A stretch of 64,000 bases of DNA from Streptantibioticus silvisoli (GTDB taxonomy: Bacteria; Actinomycetota; Actinomycetes; Streptomycetales; Streptomycetaceae): positions 17,973-81,972 of the forward strand of contig NZ_JAAGKO020000040.1 in assembly GCF_027947535.2 (NCBI RefSeq). Direction: 5' to 3'. The position numbers were made by a program, and so were the translations under genes. This document shows, piece after piece, positions 48,618 through 57,617 of the stretch. The notes under the pieces are model-generated. The model searched no databases. It was not told the origin of the DNA and saw only the letters and a program-made list of their open reading frames with translations. Numbering within the stretch: the first letter of the stretch is position 1; each line of letters starts with the position of its first letter.

Positions 48618-49934
48618 TCATGCGGCTTTGCGGTGAATGGGCCAGCCGGGGCCGGGCGGCATCTCGGGGGTGCCGCTGAGGGCGGCGGGCGTGTGTGCGG
48701 GGCAGCGGTGGCCACAGAGGAAGCGGCGGACTTCCTCGGCGTTCTGGCAGTAGCGACCCTCGGAGCCCAGCCAGTAGGTGCATGTCCTGTTCGCCGGCCG
48801 TCGTTTGCTGCTGTCGAGTACGGAAATCCGTTCTCTGCGATGGCTGTCGAAGCAGAGTGGACGGCCGTCGCGGTCAACGCATTGGGTCGGCCGTCCGCAG
48901 AGACGACAGGTTGGGACCGGGGCGTGAGACGTCAGGTCGACGGCTTGCGCGAACATCGCCGCGAGTTCCGCTTCCTTCTGTACGGAGTGGCCCTCGCGGA
49001 CGCCTCGCCTGGTCTTTTCCGGACCGGCTGGGACGCCTCCGAGTAGCGCGATATCCGCACCAGCGATGTGGGTCGCGTACCGGTCGTAGGACTGCCGGTC
49101 GGTCCAGAAGAACCGGGGGGCGCCTACGATGCGGGCGTCGTACACGGGCATGTAGGCGCCGACGGGCGCTCCGCGCAAGACATCATCGAGCGCACCGGCC
49201 GTGACATGCCCCCGAGCGTGGGGCTTGCCGCACCCGCTGAACTTTCGGTTGGGGCACTGGTGCCCTTCTCCGGCTGTGCAGGTGTAGATCTCGACGTAGT
49301 AGATGCCGCCGCGGAACTCCAGTCGGTAGTTGACGTTCCGGATGACCCGGGGTGGAAGATCCCCGTCCGTCCGGAGGATCGGCACCATGCCCCTTACGGT
49401 GTCGGTGTCGGTGTGCCACATATTGGTGCGGCCAACGGCTGCCGCCAGACGTGTTCGCTCTGGGGCGCTGTAGCGGCCCGTGGCGCTGAATGGCGAGTGC
49501 TGATACTCGTAGGCGACGACCAGCGCGCCCGTCAGAAGGACATCGGCTCGCGTTTTCCCATCGGGGGCCCAAGCCTCCCGTTGAGGCTCATACCCTTCCG
49601 GTTCGCCTATGAGGACGGCGCGATCTTTGTGAGCCCGATGCTGCGGGCTTTCGACAGTCTCGTAGTCGTGGTCTGGGCGTGATTCACCCGCTTGGTGGCT
49701 GATGACGCGTGTGCCGCGGCCGGTGTTGTACGTCTTGAGCCACTGCACTTCTCGGTACTGCTGCCAGCACTTGGCACACTGAACCAGCTGTCGCTTGGCT
49801 GATCGGACGTTCCTAGAGCGCAGTTCTTCCCACTGGCGGTCGCTGAGCTTCTTCGCGTCGATCACGCCTCGGTCGTTCGCGTTTGCCTGGCAGCGCAATC
49901 CGCGGTCGATGACGATGATCTGGTTGTTCAACAC
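48618..49934 (-). CDS. CoiA-like nuclease family protein
   Basis: A 438-residue protein. RADVLLTGALVVAYEYQHSP with D131, E143 and Q145 forms the CoiA-type PD-(D/E)XK motif, followed by APERTRLAAAVGRTNMWHT. C-terminal Cys pairs (CRLCGRPTQC, CSYC-like CTYW...C and CGHRC) are zinc sites. May process DNA in recombination or replication. No start ambiguity (ATG 49934, GAAAGGAAT leader). Confidence 0.8.
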   Translation of the reverse strand: MLNNQIIVIDRGLRCQANANDRGVIDAKKLSDRQWEELRSRNVRSAKRQLVQCAKCWQQYREVQWLKTYNTGRGTRVISHQAGESRPDHDYETVESPQHRAHKDRAVLIGEPEGYEPQREAWAPDGKTRADVLLTGALVVAYEYQHSPFSATGRYSAPERTRLAAAVGRTNMWHTDTDTVRGMVPILRTDGDLPPRVIRNVNYRLEFRGGIYYVEIYTCTAGEGHQCPNRKFSGCGKPHARGHVTAGALDDVLRGAPVGAYMPVYDARIVGAPRFFWTDRQSYDRYATHIAGADIALLGGVPAGPEKTRRGVREGHSVQKEAELAAMFAQAVDLTSHAPVPTCRLCGRPTQCVDRDGRPLCFDSHRRERISVLDSSKRRPANRTCTYWLGSEGRYCQNAEEVRRFLCGHRCPAHTPAALSGTPEMPPGPGWPIHRKAA

Positions 49935-49958
49935 GACAGATTCCTTTCGACTGGCTGG

Positions 49959-50147
49959 TCAGATCCGTGCGCCGATGCGTCGGAGGTCGTTGCGGATGCG
50001 GTCGAGTGCGGGTTTGGCGGGTGAGCAGGCGATGGTGAAGGCGCCGCCGTTGGGCCCTTGGACCCTGTAGTGGCCGGAGCGGGCGACGTGGATTCGGCAG
50101 CCGGCTCGTCGCGCCCGGCGGAGGAGGGCGCGGACGTCCTTGTTCAT
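49959..50147 (-). CDS. HicA-toxin-like small protein
   Basis: A 62-residue protein from ATG 50147 (ATGA). NKDVRALLRRARRAGCRIHV and SGHYRVQGPNGGAFTIA resemble the dsRBD-like HicA fold with the GSH-type histidine. No HicB partner is beside it. It may bind RNA or be a domesticated toxin. Confidence 0.65.
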   Translation of the reverse strand: MNKDVRALLRRARRAGCRIHVARSGHYRVQGPNGGAFTIACSPAKPALDRIRNDLRRIGARI

Positions 50148-50935
50148 GCGGCCTCGATCTGGCGGGCGAGTTTCTCGGCGGCGCGCACGCGTTCGACGGC
50201 CACCTCGGCGTAGTGGCGGTCGATCTCCACCACGTGCGCGCGTCGGCCGAGGAGAACGGCGGCGACGGCTGTGGAGCCGGAACCGGCGCACGGGTCGACG
50301 ACGAGGTCGCCGGGCTGTTCGGCATCGGCGCGCCGCGTGGAGGACTCGATCAGCTCCATCAGCAGCGGGATCGGCTTCTCGTTGCTGTGACGGCTGGCAC
50401 CCCGCGAGTTGGGCCGCTGGTGTCGCAGGACACTGCCGTGCCGGAGGCGTGCGGCGAGTCGGCCGTCTCCTCGGGCGCGACCGGCGGCGGAGCGGGTGTG
50501 CACGCCGAACGCGATGGGCTCGTGCGCGGGCCCCCAGTTCTGTGCCAGGTTGCCCATGCCAGTCAGGCGCTTATCCCACATCAGGGGCGCGGTACCGCCG
50601 AGACGGAGCGGGGCGGCGAGCACGTCAGCGGCGTACCCGAAGGCGTAGACGTGGCGTCCTTCGGCGAGGCGGTCCGCCCATAGGCCGAGGGCGGTGGGCC
50701 AGTCCACAGAGCCGTCGTCCCCCGTGATCTCACTGAACGTGCCGGAGCGGCCGGAGTTGAACCGCACCCCGTAGGGCGGGTCGGTGAGCAGCAGCCCGTA
50801 CCCGCGGGGGCAGGCGGCGATGACGGCGGGGTCGCGGCAGTCGCCCCACACCACGGTGGCGCGGTCGGACTGGTGGAGTATCTCGCCACCGGGCGGCGGG
50901 GTGAGGGTGAGGTCGAGGGGTTCGGCGGTGGTCAC
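50144..50935 (-). CDS. DNA adenine/N4-cytosine methyltransferase
   Basis: A 263-residue protein from GTG 50935. Motif IV TDPPYG at 51-56 near the N-terminus and motif I DPCAGSGST at 215-223 near the C-terminus give the beta-class order. MWDKRLTGMGNLAQNWGPAH lies between. Solitary phage methyltransferase; a second one lies at 43404. Confidence 0.9.
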   Translation of the reverse strand: MTTAEPLDLTLTPPPGGEILHQSDRATVVWGDCRDPAVIAACPRGYGLLLTDPPYGVRFNSGRSGTFSEITGDDGSVDWPTALGLWADRLAEGRHVYAFGYAADVLAAPLRLGGTAPLMWDKRLTGMGNLAQNWGPAHEPIAFGVHTRSAAGRARGDGRLAARLRHGSVLRHQRPNSRGASRHSNEKPIPLLMELIESSTRRADAEQPGDLVVDPCAGSGSTAVAAVLLGRRAHVVEIDRHYAEVAVERVRAAEKLARQIEAA

Positions 50936-51201
50936 GATGCGGCCTTCCGTTCGGTGAGTTGTTGGTGGACACGCCAGCGTTGGTCGGGCTCCAACCCGCC
51001 GCGGATGCCGTGGCGCATGCTGGCGGCGGTGTCGCCTTCCCGATTGAGCGCGTCGTCGAGGCAGTCGAGGCGGACCTGGCAGGCCCAGCAGTCGTCCTTG
51101 GCCCGCTCGATGCGGGTGAGGTACCGGGCGCCGAAGCCGGCCGGGAAGAAGGTCTCGGGGTCGGTGCCGCGGCACTGTGCCTGGTCGTGCCAGTCGGTCA
51201 T
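50932..51201 (-). CDS. WhiB-family regulator
   Basis: An 89-residue protein with the four Fe-S cysteines C10, C38, C41 and C47 and the turn motif GIRGGL at 65-70, slightly altered from the usual GVWGG. Phage WhiB proteins are known to interfere with host WhiB/sigma regulation. GTGA overlap with the methyltransferase gene. Confidence 0.9.
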   Translation of the reverse strand: MTDWHDQAQCRGTDPETFFPAGFGARYLTRIERAKDDCWACQVRLDCLDDALNREGDTAASMRHGIRGGLEPDQRWRVHQQLTERKAAS

Positions 51202-52049
51202 GCGGCGTCCTTTTTGCGCCGGTCGCGGGTTCCGCAGTGGAGGGTGCGGACGATCTCCCTCACGTGGCCGAGGCCGACTTCCTCGCCGATTCGGTGGTGG
51301 ATTTCTTCGGGGCTGACGCCGAAGCGGGCGAGGTGGAGGACCTCGTCACGGCGGATAGCAGCCACGTCGTTGCGCTTGAGGGGGATGATGACGGCGTCAT
51401 CGACCTCGGGTTCCGCGTTGGGGTCGTCAATGTTGTCGCCCCAGGCGAGAGGTCCGTGCCAGTCGTTGTTGGCGGCGCGACGTCGGGAACGTTCGCTGTC
51501 GCCGGTCGTGGCGACGAGGGTGCGGTATCCGTTGGCAATGCGCTTGGCGACGTGGAGGGCGATGGTGGTGCGATCGCCGGTGAGTAGGTCACTGAGGGTG
51601 GAGTGTTCGACCCCGGTGACTGCACTGATGGCTTTGACGGAGTGGGCCAAGCGCATGGCTGCCTGGATACGGCGGATGCTGCCGATGGCGGCTACTTGGC
51701 GCCCAGCCGGGATGGCGTCGCCGGGCTGGATGGCGAGGATGCGTGTGGCGACGTCTCGGCGAACTGTGGGTTGAAGTCGCCGGCGAATACGGGAGAGGAC
51801 GCACTGGGAGGTTTCTGCTGCGGCGGCGAGCTGGACCCATCCGGCATCGTTGGCGAAGAGCATGTCGATGTGTTGGGCGATGGGTTCGACGGGGAGGCGG
51901 AGCTGGCGGCCGGTGGCGTTGAGGAAGCGCCTCCGCTTGTCGTAGCTGTTTTCGGCACTGCGGCAGGGGCCGCAGTTGCAGCCTGGGATGCCCATGGCGG
52001 GGCGGCCCTTTGCGCGGGCGGTGGTGCCGTGGTCGGCGAGGGGTTTCAT
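51198..52049 (-). CDS. HTH regulator
   Basis: A 283-residue protein. CNCGPCRSAENSYDKRRRFL at about 24-45 looks like an N-terminal metal or basic part. Then two HTH-like parts (WVQLAAAAETSQCVLSRIRR and SVKAISAVTGVEHSTLSDLL) and a C-terminal helical segment. Typical phage regulator layout; targets unknown. Confidence 0.75.
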   Translation of the reverse strand: MKPLADHGTTARAKGRPAMGIPGCNCGPCRSAENSYDKRRRFLNATGRQLRLPVEPIAQHIDMLFANDAGWVQLAAAAETSQCVLSRIRRRLQPTVRRDVATRILAIQPGDAIPAGRQVAAIGSIRRIQAAMRLAHSVKAISAVTGVEHSTLSDLLTGDRTTIALHVAKRIANGYRTLVATTGDSERSRRRAANNDWHGPLAWGDNIDDPNAEPEVDDAVIIPLKRNDVAAIRRDEVLHLARFGVSPEEIHHRIGEEVGLGHVREIVRTLHCGTRDRRKKDAA

Positions 52050-52126
52050 GAGGGTGGTTCTCCTTCCGCGGCGGTGCGGCTGAGGTGCGGTGGTGGGTCA
52101 GACGGCGTTGTGGTGGCGGTGTCGTG

Positions 52127-52339
52127 TCACGGGATGTCCGGGCATCCGGGCGAGCACGGGCCGTACCGGTTCTTGAGGTCGTTGCAGACGGCGCAGGTGG
52201 GTGCGGTTCCGGCGGGGAGGTATGTGTGACCGGTGAGGTCGGCTCCGCAGAGGCCGAGGTCGGGGTTGCAGCAGTAGAGGTGGTTCTCGTCGGCGCCGGC
52301 GGTCGTGGCGGCGGGAACCGACTGGAGGCTCGTGGTCAT
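52127..52339 (-). CDS. Small zinc-ribbon-like protein
   Basis: A 70-residue protein with CCNPDLGLCG (23-32) and CAVCNDLKNRYGPC (49-62), a likely zinc site. Overlaps the 52336 stop. Unknown. Confidence 0.65.
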   Translation of the reverse strand: MTTSLQSVPAATTAGADENHLYCCNPDLGLCGADLTGHTYLPAGTAPTCAVCNDLKNRYGPCSPGCPDIP

Positions 52340-52683
52340 GCGGCGTTCCTTCTTGCGGCCGGGGTGCCGATCCAGGTCCGCACCCCGGAGTGGTGAGTGG
52401 TGGGCCGGTCCGAGGTGGTCCAGCCGTGGGTGCGTATCCAGCCCTCGTCGGCGAGGAGCCGCATGAACCGGCCCCAGGTGTGCGCGGGGTCGGGCGGTTC
52501 GGGGAGATTCGCGGCGTCGGCGACCGTGTAGGTGGTGAACGGCCGGCCGGACGCTGCTGCGGCTTCATAGGCGGGGCGGACCGCGGCGAGCCAGGTTTCG
52601 TAGTCCTCGGCGCGCTGCACGGCGGCGGGTATGCGGGCCGGCGGGAGGGTGCCGTCGAGAGTCGGCTGGACCGGGGCGGTCAC
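52336..52683 (-). CDS. Hypothetical protein
   Basis: A 115-residue protein from GTG 52683. TYTVADAANLPEPPDPAHTW and GRFMRLLADEGWIRTHGW suggest a winged-helix DNA-binding fold. Follows the antirepressor gene with a GTGA overlap. Unknown. Confidence 0.65.
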   Translation of the reverse strand: MTAPVQPTLDGTLPPARIPAAVQRAEDYETWLAAVRPAYEAAAASGRPFTTYTVADAANLPEPPDPAHTWGRFMRLLADEGWIRTHGWTTSDRPTTHHSGVRTWIGTPAARRNAA

Positions 52684-53498
52684 GCGGCACCGCCCAGTTC
52701 GGGCTGGAACGGTGCCCCGGGGATTTGCACCGGCCCGCTGCCGCCGAGACGGCGGTGAAGCTCGTGGAGTCCCTTCGCGGTCACGCGGACCTGCGGTGCA
52801 TCGACGACGAGTTGCCCGGTGCGCGGGTGGTAGTGGGTTTTGGGGAGTTCGGAGAGCCAGCCGCGGGTGACTGCGGTCTGGAAGACGCGGGGTCGTCCGT
52901 CGGATATCTGCTGGTAGACCCACTTGTGGTCGGCCAGCATGGTGAAGAGACGGTTCTGCCCGAGCTGGATGTCGGGGTCTCGGGAAAGTATCTTGGCGGC
53001 GTCGCCGACGGAGAAGTCCCCGTCGGCGGAGGCAAGGACGTCCCAAGAGCGCGCGGCCGGCTCCAACTCGGCGACCCGGGCTTCAGCGGCGAGGCGTTTC
53101 TGCTCGGACTCGATCGCGGCCTGGAGGGCTTCGAGTTTCGTCATCTCGCGGGGCGGCTCGGCCGAGTAGGAGCCGGTCTCGCGGATCTGCCGCAGGATCT
53201 CCTTGACCTGCTTCTTGATGGCCTTGGCGCCGGGGAGGCTGCTGCGGAAGATCAGCTCCCACATGCCGTCCTCGTAGATGACGGAAAGCCGCTGGTCACC
53301 GCCAGGGGTACTCACAATCTGAGTACCCTTCTCGTCGTCCTCCAGGAGGCGAAGCGCGTTGCTTGCATCCCGGTGGCCCATGGTCTTGGCGAAGTCAGTT
53401 GCCACCGAGTAGGGGCGCCCATCGGCAGCGACGCCGAAGCGGATGTTGGTGTCCGAGACGTTGAAAACCTGCAACGCGTTGGTGGGTTCAGCGGTCAC
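52680..53498 (-). CDS. Phage antirepressor, BRO-N plus KilAC domains
   Basis: A 272-residue protein from GTG 53498 (GGAG in leader). N-terminal BRO domain (IRFGVAADGRPYSVATDFAK, RQIRETGSYSAE) and C-terminal KilAC/ANT domain (QLGQNRLFTMLADHKWVYQQ, VRVTAKGLHELHRRLGG) with the helical linker between. Antirepressors relieve repression and promote lytic growth. Confidence 0.9.
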   Translation of the reverse strand: MTAEPTNALQVFNVSDTNIRFGVAADGRPYSVATDFAKTMGHRDASNALRLLEDDEKGTQIVSTPGGDQRLSVIYEDGMWELIFRSSLPGAKAIKKQVKEILRQIRETGSYSAEPPREMTKLEALQAAIESEQKRLAAEARVAELEPAARSWDVLASADGDFSVGDAAKILSRDPDIQLGQNRLFTMLADHKWVYQQISDGRPRVFQTAVTRGWLSELPKTHYHPRTGQLVVDAPQVRVTAKGLHELHRRLGGSGPVQIPGAPFQPELGGAA

Positions 53499-53571
53499 GT
53501 GGGTCTCCTGGTTCTGGGTGGGATGTGGTGGGGCCGTCCCCGCCCGGCTCGGCCGGGGACGGCCGGGGCGG

Positions 53572-54282
53572 TCAGGTGGCGGACGAGTCCGGGATGAGCG
53601 GCCACGCGCCTTCGATGCCCGCATTGGGGTGCTGTCGGCGCAGGTATTCCTGGTAGGAGGCGGCCTGTTCGGCGGCCCACGTGATCTGGTGCTTGTGGAG
53701 GTCGTCGAGGTCGAAGTCGCGGACGGCCGGGTAAAGGGAGCCGATCCGCCAGGCGACCCGTGCGGCGCCAAAGGCATCGGCCGCGGCGTCGTGTGCCCCG
53801 TCGAGCGCCACCCCGTAGTGCTGGCAGAGGTGGGTGAGGGTCCGCTTGCCGCGGCGATAGGTGTCGACCTGCTTGTCGAGGATGTACGGGTCGATGACCC
53901 GCAGGCCGTCGCCGACGAGATCGACGAGCGGGGTGATGCCGTGGCGTCGGGCTTCGCGGTCGAGGACGGTGAAGTCGTAGCGGGCGTTCATGGCGACGAC
54001 CGGAATGTCCTGGGCAACGGCCTGTGCGAGTGCGGCGACGACCTGCTCAATCACCTCGGGCGCCGGGCGCCCCTCGGCCTGGGCGCGCTCGGTGCTGATC
54101 CCGTGGATCTTGGCGGCTTCCTCGGGGATCGGGACTCCCGGGTCGGCCATCCAGTTCGCGATCTGCGCCGGCTGACTGCCGCCGACGAGAGCGACGCAGG
54201 CGGTGACGATCCGGGCGACCTCAGGGGTCGGAGAAGTGGTCTCCGTGTCGAAGGCGGCCATTCGGCCGGTGTGCCAGGTCAC
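53572..54282 (-). CDS. DEDDh 3'-5' exonuclease, DnaQ-like
   Basis: A 236-residue protein from GTG 54282. FDTET at 11-15, HGISTERAQAEG, MNARYDFTVLDREARRHG and HDAAADAFGAA near residue 165 carry the acidic residues and catalytic His of the DEDDh fold. Probably proofreading or end processing for phage replication/recombination. Confidence 0.88.
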   Translation of the reverse strand: MTWHTGRMAAFDTETTSPTPEVARIVTACVALVGGSQPAQIANWMADPGVPIPEEAAKIHGISTERAQAEGRPAPEVIEQVVAALAQAVAQDIPVVAMNARYDFTVLDREARRHGITPLVDLVGDGLRVIDPYILDKQVDTYRRGKRTLTHLCQHYGVALDGAHDAAADAFGAARVAWRIGSLYPAVRDFDLDDLHKHQITWAAEQAASYQEYLRRQHPNAGIEGAWPLIPDSSAT

Positions 54283-54512
54283 TTGGCGTCCCCGTTCGCG
54301 GCGGTGCGCCAGGCGTTGATGTGGTCGCCGTCGCCGACGTAGCGGTCGGCGAGCTGTCCAGCGGTAGCGGCAGCGAGGGCAAGGGTTGCGTGAACCTGGG
54401 CGGCGGTCAGAGTGGCCGTGATTCGCTCGCTGGTGGCGGTGATGTCGCCGTCGTTGTCGGTAGCGTCACACAAGAGTCGTTCGGCTTCGAGGTAGTGCTC
54501 GGGTCCAGTCAT
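54279..54512 (-). CDS. Small helical protein
   Basis: A 77-residue protein from ATG 54512 (AAGGAG upstream). Helical, Ala/Thr-rich (ERITATLTAAQVHATLALAA). Unknown; coupled to the exonuclease gene. Confidence 0.65.
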   Translation of the reverse strand: MTGPEHYLEAERLLCDATDNDGDITATSERITATLTAAQVHATLALAAATAGQLADRYVGDGDHINAWRTAANGDAK

Positions 54513-54577
54513 GGTGTGGTCTCCTTGGGTGCGGGGACGCCCTCATTTCGGGTGAGGGCGTCCCCGCGGCTTGTTGG

Positions 54578-55555
54578 TCAGGACTGCGGGATGGTGGCCA
54601 CGGCGGGCCACGGCGCGTCGTCGGGGACGACCTCGACGTCGTAGGCGCCGTCTTCGTCCGGCGTGACGAGTTCGGCGTCCTTGCGGGCGGCGATGGCCAT
54701 GAGCTGCTTGGACAGCGGGTCGCTACCCTTCGGGTCGACGTGGCCCGCTTCTGCGGCCCGGCGCCAGGTGTCGCGGACGTCGTCGGACGTCAGGCCGCCT
54801 TCGGCCTCGGCGATGTAGTCCGGACGCGGCGCCTCGATAGCGAGGGCCGTGCTCTGGCCGGACGGGTTGAGAGCAAGCGCGGTGGGCAGCGGGCCAGCCA
54901 GGGCCTGGCGGGGAGTAACGCCGCGCAGTTCGACCACGACGACCGGGAACTTCTTCGTCTCCCCGTTCGCCACGCGCTGCCGCGGCTCGATCCGCAGGGT
55001 GACCGGCACGAAGCCCTGCCCGTTGGTGCCAGCGAGCACCATGTCGACCATGCCGCCCCACTCGGACGCGGCGTAGAACGAGTGGGTCTCCGCCCGCCAC
55101 AGGCCCATGCCGGAGAGGTCCGGCAGCATCACGTTCAGGCGAGAGGTCGCCGAACAGACGCGGCCCTTCGCCTGGAGGTACCAGTTCTCGCCGAACTGGG
55201 CTGCGCACAGGCACGGCTTGCGGGACAGCGTCTCCGTCTCGCCGTCGCAGCGGCGGGCGCAACCGCCCTTGGACCACATCTCGTTGTACTGGTTGAGCGG
55301 ATCGCCGGGGGTGATCAGGGCTTCGATGGACGATGCCTTGGTGATGACCCGCCACTGCTCGATGGTGGAGTTGAGCGGCTTCCACTGCTGGGGTTCGCCG
55401 CCCCAAAGTTCGGCGGCAGTACGGACGTGCTCTTCGGAGTGGGAGGTGATGACCCAGGTGGCGGAGCGGACGGGCCGGTTTCCCTGGGTGTAGCCGGTAC
55501 GGAGCCGGCCGTGTTCGGCGGCCTTGCGCTGGATGTTGAGGAGTCTGGAGCCCAT
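54578..55555 (-). CDS. phiC31 gp3-like recombination directionality factor
   Basis: A 325-residue protein from ATG 55555 (ATGA overlap with the nuclease stop). The N-terminal SRLLNIQRKAAEHGRLRTGY, then CARRCDGETETLSRKPCLC, GLWRAETHSFYAASEW and FVPVTLRIEPRQRVANGETK match the gp3/RDF-like family (PF18897 type). Such proteins switch a serine integrase to excision. In phages without known RDF function the same family is seen, so role is probable, not proven. Confidence 0.8.
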   Translation of the reverse strand: MGSRLLNIQRKAAEHGRLRTGYTQGNRPVRSATWVITSHSEEHVRTAAELWGGEPQQWKPLNSTIEQWRVITKASSIEALITPGDPLNQYNEMWSKGGCARRCDGETETLSRKPCLCAAQFGENWYLQAKGRVCSATSRLNVMLPDLSGMGLWRAETHSFYAASEWGGMVDMVLAGTNGQGFVPVTLRIEPRQRVANGETKKFPVVVVELRGVTPRQALAGPLPTALALNPSGQSTALAIEAPRPDYIAEAEGGLTSDDVRDTWRRAAEAGHVDPKGSDPLSKQLMAIAARKDAELVTPDEDGAYDVEVVPDDAPWPAVATIPQS

Positions 55556-56403
55556 CAGGCTGCTGCCTTTCGGATGGTGCGGCGCCGCGCGGGGGCGGCC
55601 TTCTGGCCGGGGGCGAGGAGCGCCGGGTAGGTGGTGGGCGCGGCGTGGTGCCACAGGGCGTTGGTGAGGGCGCCGCGGAAGGCGCGGTGCGCGTCGCGGC
55701 CGGCGGGCATCTCGACGAGGGCGTGAGATCGGGCCCGCAGGTTGAGGACCCCGGTGCGCTGGATCTTCGGCATGGGGGCGTCCGTGTCGTCCGGCAGCAG
55801 TACGGTTTCGCAGTAGCGAAGGGCGGCGAGTTGCTGGGTGTTCTCCGGATAGACGGACTTGGCGGAGCGGGTGGCGGAGGTCTTGTAGTCGATGAGCCAC
55901 AGTTCGCGCTTGCCGCCTGCGGCGGTGGGGAGCCAGATCATGAGGTCGGCGGTGCCGGCGTAGCCGAGGCGCCGGTTCATGCAGGTGATTTCGGTGGCGT
56001 ATACGTCGCGGTCGGCGGCTATGCCCCACAGTGCGATCCAGCGGTCGAACTGGTTGAGGTAGGGGGCGACTTCCGGGTCGCTGGGGGTGGGGGCGCCGAG
56101 CATGCGGGCTTCGGCGGCGGAGTGGATGCGGTCGCCGAGGTTGGCGGCCCGGTCTCGGGCGTCGCGGTGAACCTGCTTGATTTCGCGGACCAGGTTGGTG
56201 CGGTCGGTGATGGCCCGGTGGGCGACCTCGATGCGGCGGTCGAGGACCCATTCGACGGTGAGCTTGACGGCCCAGGGCATGAGGGCGGCTTTGGCGACGG
56301 AGGTTGCGAGGACGTTGGTGACGGAGACGAGATCGGGGCCGCCGGCGGGGTCGCTGTAGTAGCGGCCTTGGTCGGTGTCGTGGGCGTGACGGGGGTCGGT
56401 CAC
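55555..56403 (-). CDS. PD-(D/E)XK nuclease, Cas4/RecB-like
   Basis: A 282-residue protein from GTG 56403. LGDRIHSAAEAR (about 89-100) and GTADLMIWLPTA...LWLIDYKTS hold the nuclease acid residues with D/EYK-type motif. Ends in a basic tail. Common upstream of RDF-like gp3 genes in Streptomyces phages; probably a recombination exonuclease. Confidence 0.85.
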   Translation of the reverse strand: MTDPRHAHDTDQGRYYSDPAGGPDLVSVTNVLATSVAKAALMPWAVKLTVEWVLDRRIEVAHRAITDRTNLVREIKQVHRDARDRAANLGDRIHSAAEARMLGAPTPSDPEVAPYLNQFDRWIALWGIAADRDVYATEITCMNRRLGYAGTADLMIWLPTAAGGKRELWLIDYKTSATRSAKSVYPENTQQLAALRYCETVLLPDDTDAPMPKIQRTGVLNLRARSHALVEMPAGRDAHRAFRGALTNALWHHAAPTTYPALLAPGQKAAPARRRTIRKAAA

Positions 56404-56471
56404 TGGGTTCTCCGGTGGTTTGGCGTCCCGGCCGCCGCGCGGCGGTCAACGGCGGCCGGGCAGATGGTGGG

Positions 56472-56909
56472 TCAGGTGGCAGCGATGGTGCGGAGGCAGT
56501 CGAGGCCGCCGCGAACCCGCAGCAGATCGATGGCGGCCCCGTAGGCGGGGTAGGCGCGGCTGAGGCGTGCGGCGTTCTCGTCGTCGGCGTACTCCCACAG
56601 GGCCAGCAGCCGGGTGGTGAACGCCGAGGGCGGGTAACCGTTGGGGTCACGGCCGAAGAGGCACCACAGGACGTGTGCGGCTACGGCGGCCGGGATGTTC
56701 GGTGTCGACCGGTCGGCGGTGTGCTCGCGGATGGCGTCGCCGAGCATGGAGTGGAGGGTCGTGGCGTCGGCGAGAGGGATCTCCATGGGCAGGACCTCGG
56801 TGTTGCCGGGGAGGAATACGTCGATGTCGACGGTGGTGGTGTCGCCCGTGCCGTGGGTGGCGATGGACTGGCCCCAGCGGATCGGGGCTTCGGGGGTGGG
56901 CTCGTTCAC
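56472..56909 (-). CDS. Hypothetical protein
   Basis: A 145-residue protein from GTG 56909. Beta-rich N-terminus (DTTTVDIDVFLPGNTEVLP) and helical C-terminus (ENAARLSRAYPAYGAAIDLL). Unknown; accessory gene of the recombination block. Confidence 0.65.
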   Translation of the reverse strand: MNEPTPEAPIRWGQSIATHGTGDTTTVDIDVFLPGNTEVLPMEIPLADATTLHSMLGDAIREHTADRSTPNIPAAVAAHVLWCLFGRDPNGYPPSAFTTRLLALWEYADDENAARLSRAYPAYGAAIDLLRVRGGLDCLRTIAAT

Positions 56910-56919
56910 GGGGTTCTCC

Positions 56920-57252
56920 TCAGACGCTCTCGAAGAGCGCTGCGGTGAACGCGTTCTCGCTGGCGGCAGCGGTGTTCCAGCAGTCGATGCACAGGAACGT
57001 GATGGGGAGCTGTACGCCGAACTCGTGCCAGGGCTGCTCTTCGGCCTGGAAGCGGAACAGCTTCTTCACCTGCGCGCAGTCGGGGCATTCGCCGGTGCGG
57101 ACCGTACCGAGGATCAGTGCCTGCTGCTGACGGGCGAGTTCGTCCTGTACGGCGCCCCAGCTGGTGCCGCAGTCGACGCACGGGCCGGGCCGGGTGATCG
57201 AACCGAGCGGCGGCTGGCAGGGATGTGAGTGCTTACAGAGGGAGACGTTCAT
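56920..57252 (-). CDS. Cysteine-rich hypothetical protein
   Basis: A 110-residue protein from ATG 57252. Cys pairs at CVDCGTSWG, CPDCAQVKK and LCIDCWN give two likely zinc ribbons. Unknown. Confidence 0.65.
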   Translation of the reverse strand: MNVSLCKHSHPCQPPLGSITRPGPCVDCGTSWGAVQDELARQQQALILGTVRTGECPDCAQVKKLFRFQAEEQPWHEFGVQLPITFLCIDCWNTAAASENAFTAALFESV

Positions 57253-57317
57253 CGGGTTCTCCTGTGATGCTGAGGTTGGGTGCCCCGCCGGATATCCGCC
57301 AGCGGGGCGTTCGGCGT

Positions 57318-57602
57318 TCAGTTCTTGGCGGCCGTGGTGCAGCGGGGGTCGTTCGGGACGACGGCGACAGCGCCGTACTTGTCGTCGCCGTGGTAGGTCA
57401 CGTAGACCCGGTTCGGCCCGTCGCACTTGGAGGCGATGTTGTTGAACCCGTCAGGCATCGTGATGACCTCGGCCGGGTTGTTGTTGGTGCCGTTGCGGGG
57501 GCTGTCCTTGAACGGTTCGGCGGTCTTGTCGGCGGAGCAGCCGGCGAGGGCGAGAACGGCGGTGGCGGCGAGGGCTGCGGCGATGGTGCGGGTGTGGTTC
57601 AC
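57318..57602 (-). CDS. Lipoprotein
   Basis: A 94-residue protein from GTG 57602. Signal peptide with lipobox LAGC (Cys22), then a small mature part with two further Cys (C60, C87). Probably anchored at the cell surface. Superinfection exclusion is a likely role for a phage lipoprotein; inferred. Confidence 0.8.
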   Translation of the reverse strand: MNHTRTIAAALAATAVLALAGCSADKTAEPFKDSPRNGTNNNPAEVITMPDGFNNIASKCDGPNRVYVTYHGDDKYGAVAVVPNDPRCTTAAKN

Positions 57603-57617
57603 GGTGGGTTCTCCTGT

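Noticed and set aside
54578..56650. 690-residue open frame running through the RDF and nuclease genes
   Set aside because: The 5' part is a GC-skewed shadow of the nuclease frame; the real start is ATG 55555 with an ATGA overlap.
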